From Stratiolaelaps scimitus (lineage: Eukaryota > Arthropoda > Arachnida > Mesostigmata > Laelapidae): a stretch of DNA of 64,000 bases. Positions 1-12,325 of this stretch are shown piece by piece (within the stretch, counting starts at the first letter, position 1; every line of letters begins with the position of its first letter). The stretch lies in the NCBI GenBank assembly GCA_019614645.1, contig JABWDB010000004.1:6696001-6760000 (forward strand), given 5' to 3'. Position numbers and translations under genes: made by a program. A model generated the notes under the pieces. The model was not told where the DNA came from, did not search any database, and saw only the letters and a list, made by a program, of their open reading frames with translations.

Positions 1-170
1 TACAGTTCACCGTTACTGCGCCACATCATTCTTATTGTTTATGCTTGAGAGCCGGGTACCCATGGAGGACGGTTACGCTTGGCCGCCACTATCGTACCAC
101 ATGGGATAAGATACCAACAAGGGTTTCCTTTAGTAGAATGTAGTAATTAGACTGACGCAGGATACTACAC

Positions 171-198
171 GTGCTACCGACTAAGCCATCCCACCGGC
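171..198 (-). mobile_element. tRNA-like SINE fragment (family 2)
   Basis: The minus strand reads GGGATGGCTTAGTCGGTAGC, an excellent A-box-like segment that matches the copy at 26031-26056 apart from a few bases. It lies beside the dispersed repeat at 221-312, so both may belong to one decayed composite element. Confidence 0.4.
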
Positions 199-220
199 GT
201 AAACTCGCACAGACTATTTA

Positions 221-312
221 TTCTTTTCGCTGACTCTTACCTGTCCCCTTCCCTATGACAGGCCTCGACTCAGAGCCTTTCAGTATTACTACGAGGACAT
301 GTCGGGCTACAT
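221..312. repeat. Dispersed repeat, copy 1
   Basis: Shares about 90 bases with 33958-34045, including TGACAGGCCTC and GTATTACTA followed by CTGTCGGG-like sequence, with scattered substitutions. No coding content. Probably a decayed transposable element. Confidence 0.5.
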
Positions 313-3300
313 TTGAACTCAAGTCATGTGTCCTTCCTGTCTAGCAACGCAAGACGCTCACCACTACACAGACCGTCTACAGGGCCCGGACTAGCAAACT
401 GGGCTATCGATGTTCGCTGTAACCTAAACATTTGTGGATAACTAGGTGGCGATGTTGATTTCTGGTAGTCGTGATCCAAGCGACAGTTGACAACAGTGCG
501 CTGACCTGATTGATTGGCTGACCTGGTCCACAAAATGTCTATTGCCAGCAATAGGCACATCGCACCGAAGCGCAGCAACAGTGGCGTTCTACACTTGACT
601 CAACTTTTGCATTTGCCAACTTCTGGAACTTCCTGGCGATACAAACACACACGAACACACACATCGAACACAAGAGCAGCAGCCAGCACCCCGTCGACGG
701 TGAATTTCTGCTCTTGGGTGGCGATGTGCTTAGCCTGCAACTGTATCAACAGCAAGCAACGTGTCTGTAATAACTGCAGTGTTTGTTGTTTCGACTTCAA
801 TGCTGCGCTCGGCTCCGAAGGACTTTTATTGTCGACTACACGTCATCCAGCGTCAACGGCTGCCATTTATCGGAGGGGTTGATGTTGCCGGCTAGACGCG
901 ACAGGAGCTCGCCATTGTCACATGGCCCGAGGGATTTCGCGGGTCCACTGCCAGTGTCCACAAGAGGATGACAGCGACGTAATTATCAGAGCGGAAGATT
1001 AGGCCAGGATACGTACGACAGAGTAGAGATATGATATACTCCCCCCCGCCGCCTCCCCATGTCAGACATCAGTGCATCACATTTTCACACAATTGTTTTA
1101 TTCGGAACATTCACTGTCCATGAAAGCACTTATATTCAGAGGAGCGGACCTGACAGGACCTGTCGTCGACGAACACCGCACAAATTTAACGTAATAGTTA
1201 TAATTCGGTTCGGCCATTTTTCTCAACCTGCGACTGGTATTGGAACAATTGTCTTTTATGTCATTGGGCCGATAGCGAAATGTACGGTAAAGCCAAACTG
1301 TCAACGGCTATAACTCGTTGGTGGTGCACTCTTCGTTGCGCAACCCTGAACATGGAGCATCGATGAGATCGAACACATAATGACTGCTATCAAGTGATGC
1401 CGACAATAGCAGCCGTGGTGGTGGTGGTGGTCAACAAGCTAGACAAAACTGGTGTGAGTCTCGCCCCCGAACTCGGCGTTTCTAGTGGGTCCCCCGTCGA
1501 AAGTGAGTCATGGGATGATTGCTCACATTCTACACCGAAAAGAACCACTGCGTTAGAAAACGCCGAATGGAGGAATCACATAGGACTCGGCAGCGGCGTG
1601 TGTAATCGGGTCGCCTAAATATGCCACAACACGACAGTAGCCACAACACAAGCCTAATACAAAGCAGTAACCCCTTCGATACAAGACAAAGAAAAATCAA
1701 CAGCGCCAGCAGTCCCAAAGGATTACTAATACAAGAAGAAAGATAAATTCACTTTCAACAACGGCCATAATACGTAGAACAAATACAGTAATAATAATAA
1801 TAATAATAATAAGATCCTTGCCAAAGCATATCTCCTTCCGTCACTTGAATGAGTCGTAGACAATGGGTCAGGTTGTTTATGTGCGTATATCTATAGTGAG
1901 ATACTCTTCTTTGGAGTGGAAGCAGCAAATATTGGCCCTCGTTCGTCAAGTATCGCTCACCGAGGACATCTGGACAGAGGGGATACAGATAACATATATC
2001 ACTCACGACTCAATTCTTCGTTCGTACCTCTGGCTTTGTTCGACGACGGTTTCAATCGTCCAGTCGCGAACCTGTGCTGCCGGTTGGCTCCAGCGTTCGA
2101 CCATTGTCCAACGGCACCACCAACTCGGTCATTCAGTAATAATAATAATATACCAATAATAATAATAATAACAATAGACGAAGAAGAAATAGCTACGATT
2201 GATCGTGACTGACCATAGAATAGAAATTGGATCTTGTCGCGAACACCGGCGGCTGCGTCCCGCTCTGGATTGGGGTCAGACTGTTTTTGCCTGCCGCATG
2301 CATTTGGCCAATATCGAAATCATAGTAATTATTACTAATATTTATATATATATGGTGTGTGGAGTCGAAAGAAAATCCAAAGGCTATACAAAACTGGCGG
2401 AAATTACGAACAACCTGGGGGGGAGGGTCGAGCCAATCGTAAACCGTTGTCTGTTATTGAAGAAATTCTACGAAATGTGAAAAACAAAGAAACTCGTTAA
2501 CTCTCACTGTTGATCACCCTGTATGAGACACAGCAGTCGTACACGCAGCGCGTGTTACAATTGATTACGACTGCTATTACGATATCCTCATGCGATTATA
2601 TGATTATTTTACTAATACTGATGAGAATATGACAGCTGTATGAGTATCACCACCCACAGCGTGCGGTGTATCCTTTCACTGTATCGATCGTTTTAAGCAC
2701 GCGTAGCTGTGTGTGTGTATGTGTGCAGAGAAGCTATAAGCTGTTCCTGTGTTCAGTGTAATTAGCGTTGGTGAGTCATAACCAACACTTACTGCGTCCT
2801 CCCTTGCCCAGAGAATCATATATGCGATCGAGTATAACGATTATATAATATGCCTAAGTATAGTGAAACTGTAGTTATGTATGAGCTGATACTCGGTACA
2901 TGCAAGCTCAAGAATCTTGCATGTCACTCAGATCTCAGCAGACATATCAGCAACACACTCGAACAACTTCTACGACATGGCTAATATGAAACACGGAACA
3001 TTAGCCTAGCGATACCAGCAACGGCTGTGGCAATACTGCGCTGATTCATGCATAATTTCGTGCTCTATTCAACGCCACCCACAACAAGGCCTTACCATTG
3101 CGAGGATATTGTCATAGCAGATAATGGCACTTACTTCATGCCGCAGCTAGCTTCAAAATCTATGTGCTTGTTGAATGTGCCTTAATTTTGTATCCATACT
3201 ACGACTCCTTGGGTAGAGAGGTCGTTCAAGTATTATTATTAGTATTCATTATAAGCAACGAACTATATGCCGTCGAAGGCGAGGGAATTCAGAAAATCGA

Positions 3301-4427
3301 GCATATGAAAAACGTCACATCTGATTAGGGGCAGGCCAGGTCCCTTGAACATGTGATGAATAAGGAACTAACAACGGCCCCTTTGATCTACTAGTCAGCG
3401 GGTGATAGCCAGCGGGTAGATTCGAGCCTGGTAAATAGTTACCTGAATGAACATATGTGCGGTAAAGAGAGGGAGAGAGGGAGAGATCATTACTGGATGA
3501 CCACCTTGTGGTGGCAACGCCAAATATAAATGGTCAACTAGAGCAACTGAGGTCCTCTCTCACTCTCCGCAAGACGACAAATAGAAACCCATTGTCAATA
3601 CATAAATTTATACCAAAACAATGAACTTGTGGGGACCTAAGAACTAAGAGACCCCACAAAATAAATGGATCCCTCCCCCAAATAACCTAAAGGCCCATAG
3701 AAATCTATTGAACACGTCGTTGTGGCGACGATCATCTGTTTCCATTTCTCGATAAACGAAGCAGCAAGGGTGGTAGTGCCGGCTATGGACGCAGAACCGG
3801 CTATGATATCAACGAATGAACGTGGTGGGTCGTTCTCTTCACACCGATGTCGCTACCTGAGGTTCGGATGAAAATGGAGAAGACGCGATGTCGACGAATG
3901 GATCCTTTTATGCGGTCCTTGCCTAAGTCCGTCGGCCGACGCCGAAGTCGTCATAGGCGGCCCCACGACAGTCCCACGTTAATGTAACCTATCCATCCAT
4001 CCATCTATTGCTTGCGACATACGGCTAGTCAGCCTGCCACTGCAGCCATTTGCTGGCTGAATGCTGCAGCTGCTGTTCGTAAGGTGAATCCAGGCAGATA
4101 GGCGGGCCGCCGGACGCACAAACGAACGAAAGCCCTGCGCCGCCGCCGCCGACACATTCGCCTCACTGCTGCTGCCACAGCGCCACAGCAACAGACACCG
4201 GCCATAGCTATCGCAGTGTGTTTGTTCGCTATCGAATAGATAGGATACACGGGCGGGGAGGCTGGCCGTCCATTACCACACAAGCGGCGTGCGCTACCGC
4301 CGCTGCTGCTGCTGCTAACACGACAAACAACAACTACGCCAAAGCAGGTAACGGGCGAGCAGGCGGCGCTCAGAGCTGAACGAACCAGCCACCACTGCCG
4401 CCGCCGCCACCGCACTACGCCTTTTAT

Positions 4428-4475
4428 CTACTACCGCTGCTGCTGCCGCTGCTGCCGCTGCTGCCGCTGCCGCCT
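4428..4475. repeat. CTG/CCG trinucleotide repeat
   Basis: Imperfect triplet array alternating CTG and CCG units within the GC-rich block. It explains some of the long apparent open frames around it, which should not be read as genes. Confidence 0.8.
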
Positions 4476-5936
4476 CCGTTCAATCTGCTATGATGGTTCG
4501 TCGGCCATCGGCTGTCTACCGGTTGCCGGTTCGGTCGATGCGTTTTGTTTGCCTGTGTTTTTGTGTGCGTGTCTATCGTCCGACTGAGTGTCCCCGAGTG
4601 GCACCGCGCCGAACGCTAACGAACGAAGTAACGCCGCCAGCGTCTCAACAACAAAAATCGACACTACCGCGAACAGTCACGAATGAAGTAGTGTAATCAT
4701 ATCATCGTAGCTTTTCGCGCTGGGACGACAAATGACGACAATAGCAACAGGAGCAGCCGCAATAGCGGCGGCCGCGGCGGCGGCGGCTGCATCATAACAG
4801 TTACGTCGCCACGCAAACGCACGACTCGATCCAACGGACCCATCATGAGTGCAAGCGAAACCGCTTACGTTATGCGCTAAAGCATAAAACGCACTATGCG
4901 CGACTTGATGATGGACAACGTGGTCGGTGGTGGCGGCAGCGGCGACGGCGGTTAGCACGCTGCAGCTGCTGGAGATCGGTTGAGTGTCGCTTTTGCGCAG
5001 GATACTCCCTCTCAACCTGGCCAGATGTGTCGAGAATACATACGACGACAAACTCTCTCCTTTCTCCAAGGGCTGGCTGACGCTGCTGGTGTTGTCTGTC
5101 TCTGAACCAGTGTGTCTGCGCCTGCGCTAACCATAACAAGTCGAGTTGTTTCATTTGCTGCCATATACCAACGGTGGGAAGACGTTGCTCGCCCAGCTGA
5201 TCGATGTTGTTGCATCAGCTACAGTGCCAGCGTCAGAGGGTCCCGAGTGAACCCGGGAGGGTGGGGGGAGCGCTTGGCTGTGAGCAAGCGGTGGAGATCT
5301 CTTTCGAAAAAAAAGACTCTGTTCCAGAAGGACTCGTTCGTCTCGGCTGCAAGGGTGTGCCAGCATATCATTATAGATGCTAGAGTTGCATATGGAGAGG
5401 AGACAAGGAACGAGTTCGTTAGCTTGAAATGGATATTAAGGCATTTGCCCATATTATGCACCGGGGTAATGCATGATTATATATATATATATATATATGA
5501 CATGATCTTCAACTGTCAGAGGAATAACAGAGAAATAAAGGAAAAAGCAAATGCACATATAGGTATTATTACAGTAACTATAATAGTTACGATTACTATG
5601 GCAATGCTATCATGATAACTAGCAACTATACGTTCTAGTGCGTCAGACGAGACAACCTTAATAGTCGGTTGTATATACTAAGACAACTATATGTAATTTA
5701 CAACCAAACAGCTGTCGATTTCTACCCAGGTGATAGGTAAACTGCGCGTAATTTACGCAATTCTACGCACTACTCTGCCTAGTGCAGCAGTTAGAACATT
5801 CGTATTTTTGTGCTAATGTTTTTTGGCAACAGTCATCTATTTGGCATCTGGCAGCGCTTTTGAGGTGTTACGTTAGCTCTCTCTCTCTCTCTTTTCTTTG
5901 CATATATACATATATATATATTCGCTGAGTGCTTAC

Positions 5937-6119
5937 CTTAAAGTAACCGCCTTCGTACAGCGTCTGTGGCGGGCCGAAGATGACGACCTCCCATTCAAAT
6001 AAGTTGCTTTCATTTGCCAGCTTCACCGTGAAGCCCTCGACGCCCTCTTCTTGAATGAGCCGAAGCTCCTTCTGGAGGGCCTTCACCGAGACGGCCGTCG
6101 GCCCAGTGGCTACTTGCAT
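5937..6119 (-). CDS. UBE2R: Ubiquitin-conjugating enzyme E2 R (CDC34-like), first coding exon, partial gene
   Basis: This exon encodes the N-terminal 61 residues of an E2 enzyme. The E2 accepts ubiquitin from E1 and, in the CDC34/UBE2R class, works with cullin-RING (SCF) ligases in nucleus and cytosol. Seen: an amphipathic helix 1 (about residues 11-24), the segment EEGVEGFTVKL, then WEVVIFGPPQTLYEGGYFK, the canonical UBC-fold beta strands. EEPVEGF-like and GGYFK wording is closer to UBE2R1/UBE2R2 than to UBE2G. The exon ends exactly at a donor (AAG|GTAAGC, intron starting at 5936). The ATG at 6119 is used; an open frame continues four codons upstream but without an ATG. The catalytic Cys exon, HPN motif and acidic tail are not in the window. 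I looked for them on the minus strand down to position 1 and saw none, so intron 1 is at least 5.9 kb and the gene runs off the left edge. R versus G subfamily is inferred from this exon only. Confidence 0.85.
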
Positions 6120-7960
6120 CCTTTGCGCCACCGTGGTTTATTTTGTCGACAACCGACCAGAACCAGCTATTACACCAAACTCGAATCACACTTCCGGAAC
6201 GAAGTCACCACTCGCCGCCGACGGCCACAAACCGCAGGCGCACCACCACCACCACCTTGCTGGTCCTGCGAACTTCCTGCACACAAAATCAGCACCACGA
6301 CCACCACCACCGCCGCCGCCGCCGACGGCAGCTAGCCTCCGAACGGAAATGCGTCGCACGATAAACGATCGGAGACGCGTAAAATTCACACAGTTCGCCA
6401 ACCCACTCACCCTCGATTCATTCTTCCTGTCGATGTCCCGTTCTCCCACTGTTGTGCTCACCCTTGATCGATTTTCTCGCTTTCGACTGCGGGAAACTTC
6501 GTCGTGGACGACGACAAACTTTCGAACTCACGCCTTCAACTACGATGAAGTGGCGATGAGCTAATCAACAATAGCAACCAGTGGTGCTGCTCAACTACGA
6601 CACGAAACGGCGCTGAAATCACTGATTTGCAATTTGTGGGACAGGGGCAGGACGACGTCAGCCGCGCTACGGCATGCTGCGAAAATGGAACGCAGCGGAA
6701 CAGATGGGCACACAAGAGGGGTGCGGGGGTGCGGGGGGGTGGGGGGGTTGACGGTAGAACGGAGGAATAGCAGACGCGGACGAAGAAGATTTTTGCCAAT
6801 AATGATACTTTTATCGGCTGTGTACGTCAACGGCCAGTTGTGATCCTCTGTTGGCAGCGAGCACAGCCGAAACACTATGGCGTTTCGAACGATACACTTT
6901 ACAAGGGTCAAGTCAACGCATACGCCACCACCACCACCACTAGCGAGCTGATTGGTTGGGCGCTTGCTTGCTCGCTCGCTCGCTTGGCTGCGTATTGTGC
7001 AACTGGTTCCTGCTTCGAGCTCGGTGCACGACACGACTCGAGCTGGCCGAAACGGGTGCCACTTTGCTCCGTCTGACTGGCTGCGTCGGGGTGTACGCAA
7101 GAGAGTTGATTGACAGCAAAGGCAGATCGTCAGATCGCCGAGATCCAGATGGATATATGAACAGCAATGTACAACGAGCAGCAGCAGTCGCCGCTGCCGT
7201 GAAGGCGATCTCTCGAAATCTCTCGAGCACAATGAAACAAACGGTGACAAGCTAGCGCTCCGTAGAGAGAGAAACCGATCGAGTGGCTGATCTCAGCTGC
7301 TACTGCTGGGCCCTGCAGCTGGTGGCGAGGTCTGTTGCTGCCACCGCGGCCGCCACCACCACTGGTGCTGCTGAACCGAGATGAACGCACGGATAGGCGG
7401 GAGGGCCTACGGCCGATCTTCCTGCTGGGAACGAACGTCTGCGGCTTGTGTCACCCAGCCACAATCTTCACCACACAAATACGCTCCTGTTATGCCTTGT
7501 ATATGCACGAGGCCACGGTTTGTGGACCACGGTCGTCACCAGCAGCAGCAGAACCAACGGAGGCCGCACGGAAATCAACACCACCCAATTCGACGAACGG
7601 ACCCTCAGTGCCCCGTTCAGTGCCGCTGCGGGGCTCCTGCAGCGACGGCGCCTGGCTCTCAACTGGGCGATCGTCCGCAACGGTCCAAACGAAGCGAACA
7701 AGAGCCAGCCTCTGCTGTAACAGCCAGCACATACAGAGCCCTGTGCGAACCAACCACCCAGCAGCCAATCTCCAGCTGGAAGCAACTGTGGCACGATCGA
7801 ACGTTTCACACAACGCTATCACTTGGTACGAATGTGATACAAAACGAGGTGCCTAGAAGAGGGTGGAGCGGTTTGACACCGGTCACCAATGCCGCGTTTA
7901 CAGACGTTTACAGTTACGTACTGCGTACTGGGTTGGCCCGCCGTAGCACAGGGTGAAGTA
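6120..7960. promoter_or_regulatory. GC-rich region upstream of UBE2R, probable promoter and 5' UTR
   Basis: This CpG-rich, low-complexity segment contains CCA/CCG triplet runs (about 6240-6335), a G-run (about 6718-6750) and CAG/CGA runs. It lies directly 5' of the UBE2R start codon on the minus strand, so a promoter plus 5' UTR is the simplest reading. Open frames up to about 190 codons exist here, but they are present in several frames on both strands at once, as expected for stop-poor GC-rich sequence, and none resembles a known family. Confidence 0.4.
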
Positions 7961-8752
7961 GCTTGGGCGTATGTCTTAGAAGAATAGAAACAAATTTAAG
8001 ATTGACCGGAAACGAAGAAAAAACGGGAGGACTGAAGGAAGAAGACAGTTTCACTGGGGAAGACATAGAAACGAGGTCATAGTTGTGTGCTACTTAATTT
8101 ATTCGAAATAAGTTGGAAGAATCGAATTTACTGAATCGAATCGGTTCGAATGGAGCTCTAGGAGAACTAAGCGAAGGTGGCCCCGGCAGTAGTAGCAGCT
8201 AAAGGCTAAATGCTGAGGCCTGTCACATAAACAAACAGCATTTAAAGTAAACTCGAAAAAATGCTTTAGAAGTTGCTAAAACAGTCACTAATGACCTGGC
8301 GAAGAAGATGCGTTCATGGGTTTCAAGCAACAGAATCAGCATATCTGAACGGCAGGAAACTTCAGCTACGAATGCAGAACGTTCACCAGTTCGGGCAGGT
8401 CACCCCCTGCTTCCTGCTCTGAGAGAGCCGGGTAAGAGTGAACGTCATATTCGAGAGTAAATATTAGGCATGCTGGATCACCTGGTTTTGCTATATGCTC
8501 CCTTGTTGATCATATAAACAGCGGTAAATGTCCATAGCTTGTTGTAGGGGATCTTCCCATGCCTAATTATTATATACAAAAAAATGTTTCGGCTAGCACA
8601 AGAACTTGAGAAGAGCCGTATGTTGTACGTGTATGATCTATGTAAGGACAGCCACACGCCCTATTATATATACATATACATATGTTGGGCCGCATACTCA
8701 GTTTAAAAGTAATCAAAGTAATCGAAATCATCAACTGATCTTGGCATCTTCG

Positions 8753-8756
<4 letters not shown>

Positions 8757-8818
<62 letters not shown>
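8757..8818. repeat. (TA)31 microsatellite
   Basis: Uninterrupted TA dinucleotide array of about 62 bases, the longest in the window. Similar but shorter TA arrays occur at about 15056-15079, 20103-20126, 23619-23657, 27098-27129, 36342-36362, 39763-39807, 47273-47321 and 53760-53812. Confidence 0.95.
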
Positions 8819-8820
<2 letters not shown>

Positions 8821-10281
8821 AATGACTAGCTAATAAGTATATATTCTTCAGTTACAAACCAAACGAGGGTCTCGCCTCATCTTTGTCGATTAAGTAGCAA
8901 CGTTGTCTCACTGTTCGGAGTTGTCTCACTGTTGGGAAGTTCGGAACGTCCATGGTGTTTGTTGAATCTGGTCGGATACCCTGTACAAGGATGAGAAAAC
9001 GTGTGTACATAATACAAATGAAATTGACAGATACGTTGCATCGTTTAACGACTATTATGCACTAGACAATAATTACTGTCGCTGCGATAATATGTATGAT
9101 GCTAATATTATACCTAGTATAAGGTGGAACAATTGGCGAGATGCGCCCGTAACACGATATTGAGACATGAATGCGGTTAACCCTATTGCGATAACATCGT
9201 ATAACAACGACATTAGACAAATGTATACATGTAATGTTGAATAGCATGTGTATGGATGTTGAATAGCGATCGAGGAAAGAGGGAGATTCCAGGCGGAACA
9301 GAAGTGATCGATTATTACACAAACATATCACGGGGTACAAGAAATGACGTCTCCACTTCAATATTAAAAAAAAATGAAGGTGTGGATGATTCCATGTTGC
9401 ACTCCCCAGCCTAGGCCTAAACAAGAACTTAACCTAAAATTATTGTGATTTGTGTGTAGTAGAATTATGAAGGTTTTATTCGCAGGGAAATGCTTAAAAT
9501 AGTACTATGGTTGATACGGATCAACACCCCTCTACGCAGCGCAGTTGCACTCAGTCAAAAACCTTTTTTTATAAGCAAAAAGCATTCTCAGAGTCATTAA
9601 CGTCTTTATGACGAGAAAAAATATTCTCCGGATCATGGAAGTCTTCATGACGACAACAAATTTGATAATACCAAGACAATACGCACTTTGTCATCCAAGA
9701 GTTGGAATGGAAGAAACTCCAGCATCATCCGCATTCGCCGGACCTTGCACCAGCAGATTAGTGACACTGTGGCCCTAAGGGACGTTAAACGCCCAACGGT
9801 AATTATGGACATTACTCTCACAATGTTAATTGACTTCCTGCTCTGATGCAAGAAGCTATTGGTGGATAGGAATGAGTATAATATGGAAGGGTCAATTATA
9901 TATCTAAGTCATAGATTATAAACCAGGAAGAGTAACAGAGCACGGAATTGTTTATGGTATATGGTTAATAAAATAACATCGGATAGAGAAAATCGTAGAC
10001 GTTTGTTTCTGTGAGAGTTCCTCTAGCTAGCACACTAGCCTTCTTCAGCAGCGACATTCCCATTGGAAGCTGGATGGGTTCGATTGTGAAGCAATTGTTA
10101 GTTATCAATCGTAATTTTCGACAAAACATCCTTTGCTACAAATCTCATAGGTTTCAGAGATTTCCAAATATTTCTCGAGACGTCAATGTCTGCCTTATTA
10201 TAGAGCCAATGTTTCCTTCATCAAGGGCTAAACACTTTGCAAATGTTTAAATGCATCGCAAAGATCACACGTTTGGTAGCC

Positions 10282-10464
10282 TTATCCAACTTTAGGCCAA
10301 CCTGCACGGCCTCGTGGGCCTATACATATATTTATGAATGCAGTTTCAACGTTTGGTATTCGAGTGCGACTTCGCTTATCATTTGACACTGTGGGATCAC
10401 TGCTTAGCGGCATGCTGATATCGTTGTTGGAGACGATACCTTCTGTAGATGCACTTCGAGCCAT
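10282..10464 (-). CDS. Weak candidate ORF or exon, 60 codons, unknown function
   Basis: The frame begins with a reasonable context (CGGG ATG GC) and encodes a hydrophilic Ser/Asn/Arg-rich segment starting MARSASTEGIVSNND. It has no known domain, signal peptide or membrane segment. It could be a small gene, an upstream exon of a minus-strand transcript (UBE2R lies about 4 kb further along that strand), or chance. The residue composition looks protein-like, but nothing else supports it. Confidence 0.18.
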   Translation of the reverse strand: MARSASTEGIVSNNDISMPLSSDPTVSNDKRSRTRIPNVETAFINICIGPRGRAGWPKVG

Positions 10465-11437
10465 CCCGCGAACCGGTTCACCCTCTCTGCGGGTCGCCCA
10501 TCTCAAAAGTCGCTGACCGATCGCTCTCGCAACATCACTCGTTCTCTGCTTAGTTCACGTCAACTCTTTGGCGGCGATTACAATGAGAGCGGGTTCAAAC
10601 GCTTCGTGCATTCAGACAATATATTCATATAGACATACACACACACACACAGTTGACACTTGTACAATGTGCAGAGTTCTCGTAAGAGCAGTGGCCCTTG
10701 GAGGCGCAATCTTACGACGACGACGACGACGGCTGGGAAAGGGGCAACCCCTGCTTGCTTACGCGCTAACGACGTTCGGATGTTTGTGTCCACCAACGAC
10801 TGATTGGTGGGCGCATAATCCGGGAAGTGGCATGTTTCCTCTCGGAATTCGTATGACACAAACGGGATACAACAATATGCGGTAATTAAAAATTAAGTCC
10901 AAAAAAGAAAGAGCAGGAGATCAGTAGCATTCACTACGGACACAAAAGGGCCATCATGATTCATGATTCTTGATATCTTGAAGCGAAATGTAGTAAGGTA
11001 GATTGCAAGTAAAGGAATAAGTTAGCTGAGGAGAGCTAATTTATTCTACAGGCGTGTAAGTATGACATAATTGCATAAGTGAACTAACTTACAATCAGCT
11101 GGAAGGCGAACAGTTGGACTGAATTGTTGACTCAATGAAACGGGTCTCTACAATGGTGAATAACAACAGTAATAATAATAATACTCTAATAAAAGAGCCA
11201 CCTTCATCTATTTACGTCACATAGTCCTATACTTACTGCATTCATATTACTGCATATTGTTCCTGTAGCATATCCGCTACCATTAAGCAGATTATTACCT
11301 AAACACCGAAACAGACTTACCTCGAATGGTTAAATGAGCCCACATGTGAACAATGGTACAAGGCTTTGAACGTTCTCGTTGAAAATAAAGATGAATGACA
11401 AAATAAGACAAAAAATACCTAATAATAAAACAAGCAC

Positions 11438-11443
11438 TTTATT
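11438..11443 (-). terminator. Candidate polyadenylation signal, minus strand
   Basis: AATAAA on the minus strand followed within a few bases by GTGCTTGTTTTATT, a GT/T-rich downstream element. It lies 204 bases past the small ORF at 11647-11763 and about 0.9 kb past the DPH6 stop, so it could end a separate small transcript or a long DPH6 3' UTR. Confidence 0.45.
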
Positions 11444-11646
11444 TCAAAGGTATATAATATTACATGGACTGAGTATTTTTCCGGCGTGCCCAACATTACG
11501 TTCACTTTTTCACTAAGTCATGGAGTACGCGTGATAGTCTCCAACGGCAGTGATCATTAATACACTTTTTTTCCAATATGCATTTTGGTTTTACGTTCCT
11601 TTTGGATCTGGTCGTGGTTTCTATTAGATTGAACCACCATGGACGG

Positions 11647-11763
11647 CTATTTTAATTCCATTTTGTTGACTAAGGCTTTGTTCAAATCATTTAGACGCTG
11701 GATGATGTCCGTGATTTTCACGTCATCTTTGTCACATTGACATTTGTATGACACGCCTTTCAT
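11647..11763 (-). CDS. Candidate small C-terminal exon or microprotein, 38 codons
   Basis: The frame starts MKGVSYKCQCDKDDVKITD and ends in a Lys/Leu-rich, probably helical stretch (IIQRLNDLNKALVNKMELK) before a TAG. The frame remains open seven codons further upstream (to 11784) with an AG at about 11779-11778 that could be an acceptor. A strong AATAAA follows at 11443. About 11800-12060 on the same strand is open in more than one frame and might hold an upstream exon, but no single frame joins convincingly. No family recognised. Confidence 0.22.
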   Translation of the reverse strand: MKGVSYKCQCDKDDVKITDIIQRLNDLNKALVNKMELK

Positions 11764-12325
11764 AAAATTTGACACTTTACGTTATTTAAAAGTACTTTAT
11801 AATAACGACGGCACAAATACGATTTCACACAATTCACTAAGCCACTCTGCTCTTCCCGAGGTTGGCGGATATAGTTTCAGCATCTTCAACCAGGTAGATT
11901 CCGCTAACCTGAATTTCGCAGACGATTGAATTCTCCCTGTTGGTTCGATAGGAGCGTTGTGTAGCAGTTTTGCTGTACACCTTATGAAATAGCCCATGAA
12001 ATTCTCCACTTGTGAGTTGACCGAGTTGTCCAGTCTTCACATTGGATTAGCTCTTGATAAATGCAAAATCGCGACATCGAGGACTGGCGTTGGATTCACA
12101 CAGTAGGCAGATGCTATCTCCACTTAGCCTACGATGAGTACAAATCAATCCTATGGAAGCTGTAAGCTACAGAGGCATTTTTTTTTAAGTACGACAGTAC
12201 TTCCTAATGAAAATTCGAACGTGACAGATTATTCGATTATTATCAAAATCCATGGGAGAATAGTGACCCAAAATGCGTTGACACAGTGATAACACACCAT
12301 TCAATGTCAATTCTATAATGTAATA

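Larger units (their letters stand above)
1..5936 (-). other. Inferred first intron of the UBE2R gene, no coding exon seen
   Basis: The stretch lies downstream of the UBE2R donor on the minus strand. It holds an ATT/TAA microsatellite at about 1788-1812, another at about 2135-2171, a tRNA-like SINE fragment at 171-198, a dispersed repeat at 221-312, and a GC-rich, CpG-rich block at about 3970-5270 with CTG/CCG triplet runs (4428-4475). The GC-rich block has open frames on both strands but no recognisable protein. It may be a second promoter or a regulatory intronic island; that is inference. Confidence 0.5.
7961..11437. other. Gene-poor intergenic stretch
   Basis: AT-rich sequence with a long pure TA array (8757-8818), a CA array near 10629, a CGA run near 10716, and one weak minus-strand coding candidate at 10282-10464. 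I recognise no conserved gene. Confidence 0.5.

Noticed and set aside
4029..4415. 128-codon minus-strand ORF, Arg/Val/Ala-rich
   Set aside because: Derived from triplet repeats within the UBE2R intron; open on both strands and unlike any E2 exon.
6055..6564. 169-codon plus-strand ORF
   Set aside because: Antisense to the UBE2R first exon and then runs through CCA/CCG triplets. No family similarity.
7381..7956. 191-codon ATG-initiated plus-strand ORF
   Set aside because: Overlapping open frames exist in two other plus frames and two minus frames. The product is low-complexity Gln/Arg/Pro-rich without a domain. It is explained by stop-poor GC-rich sequence.
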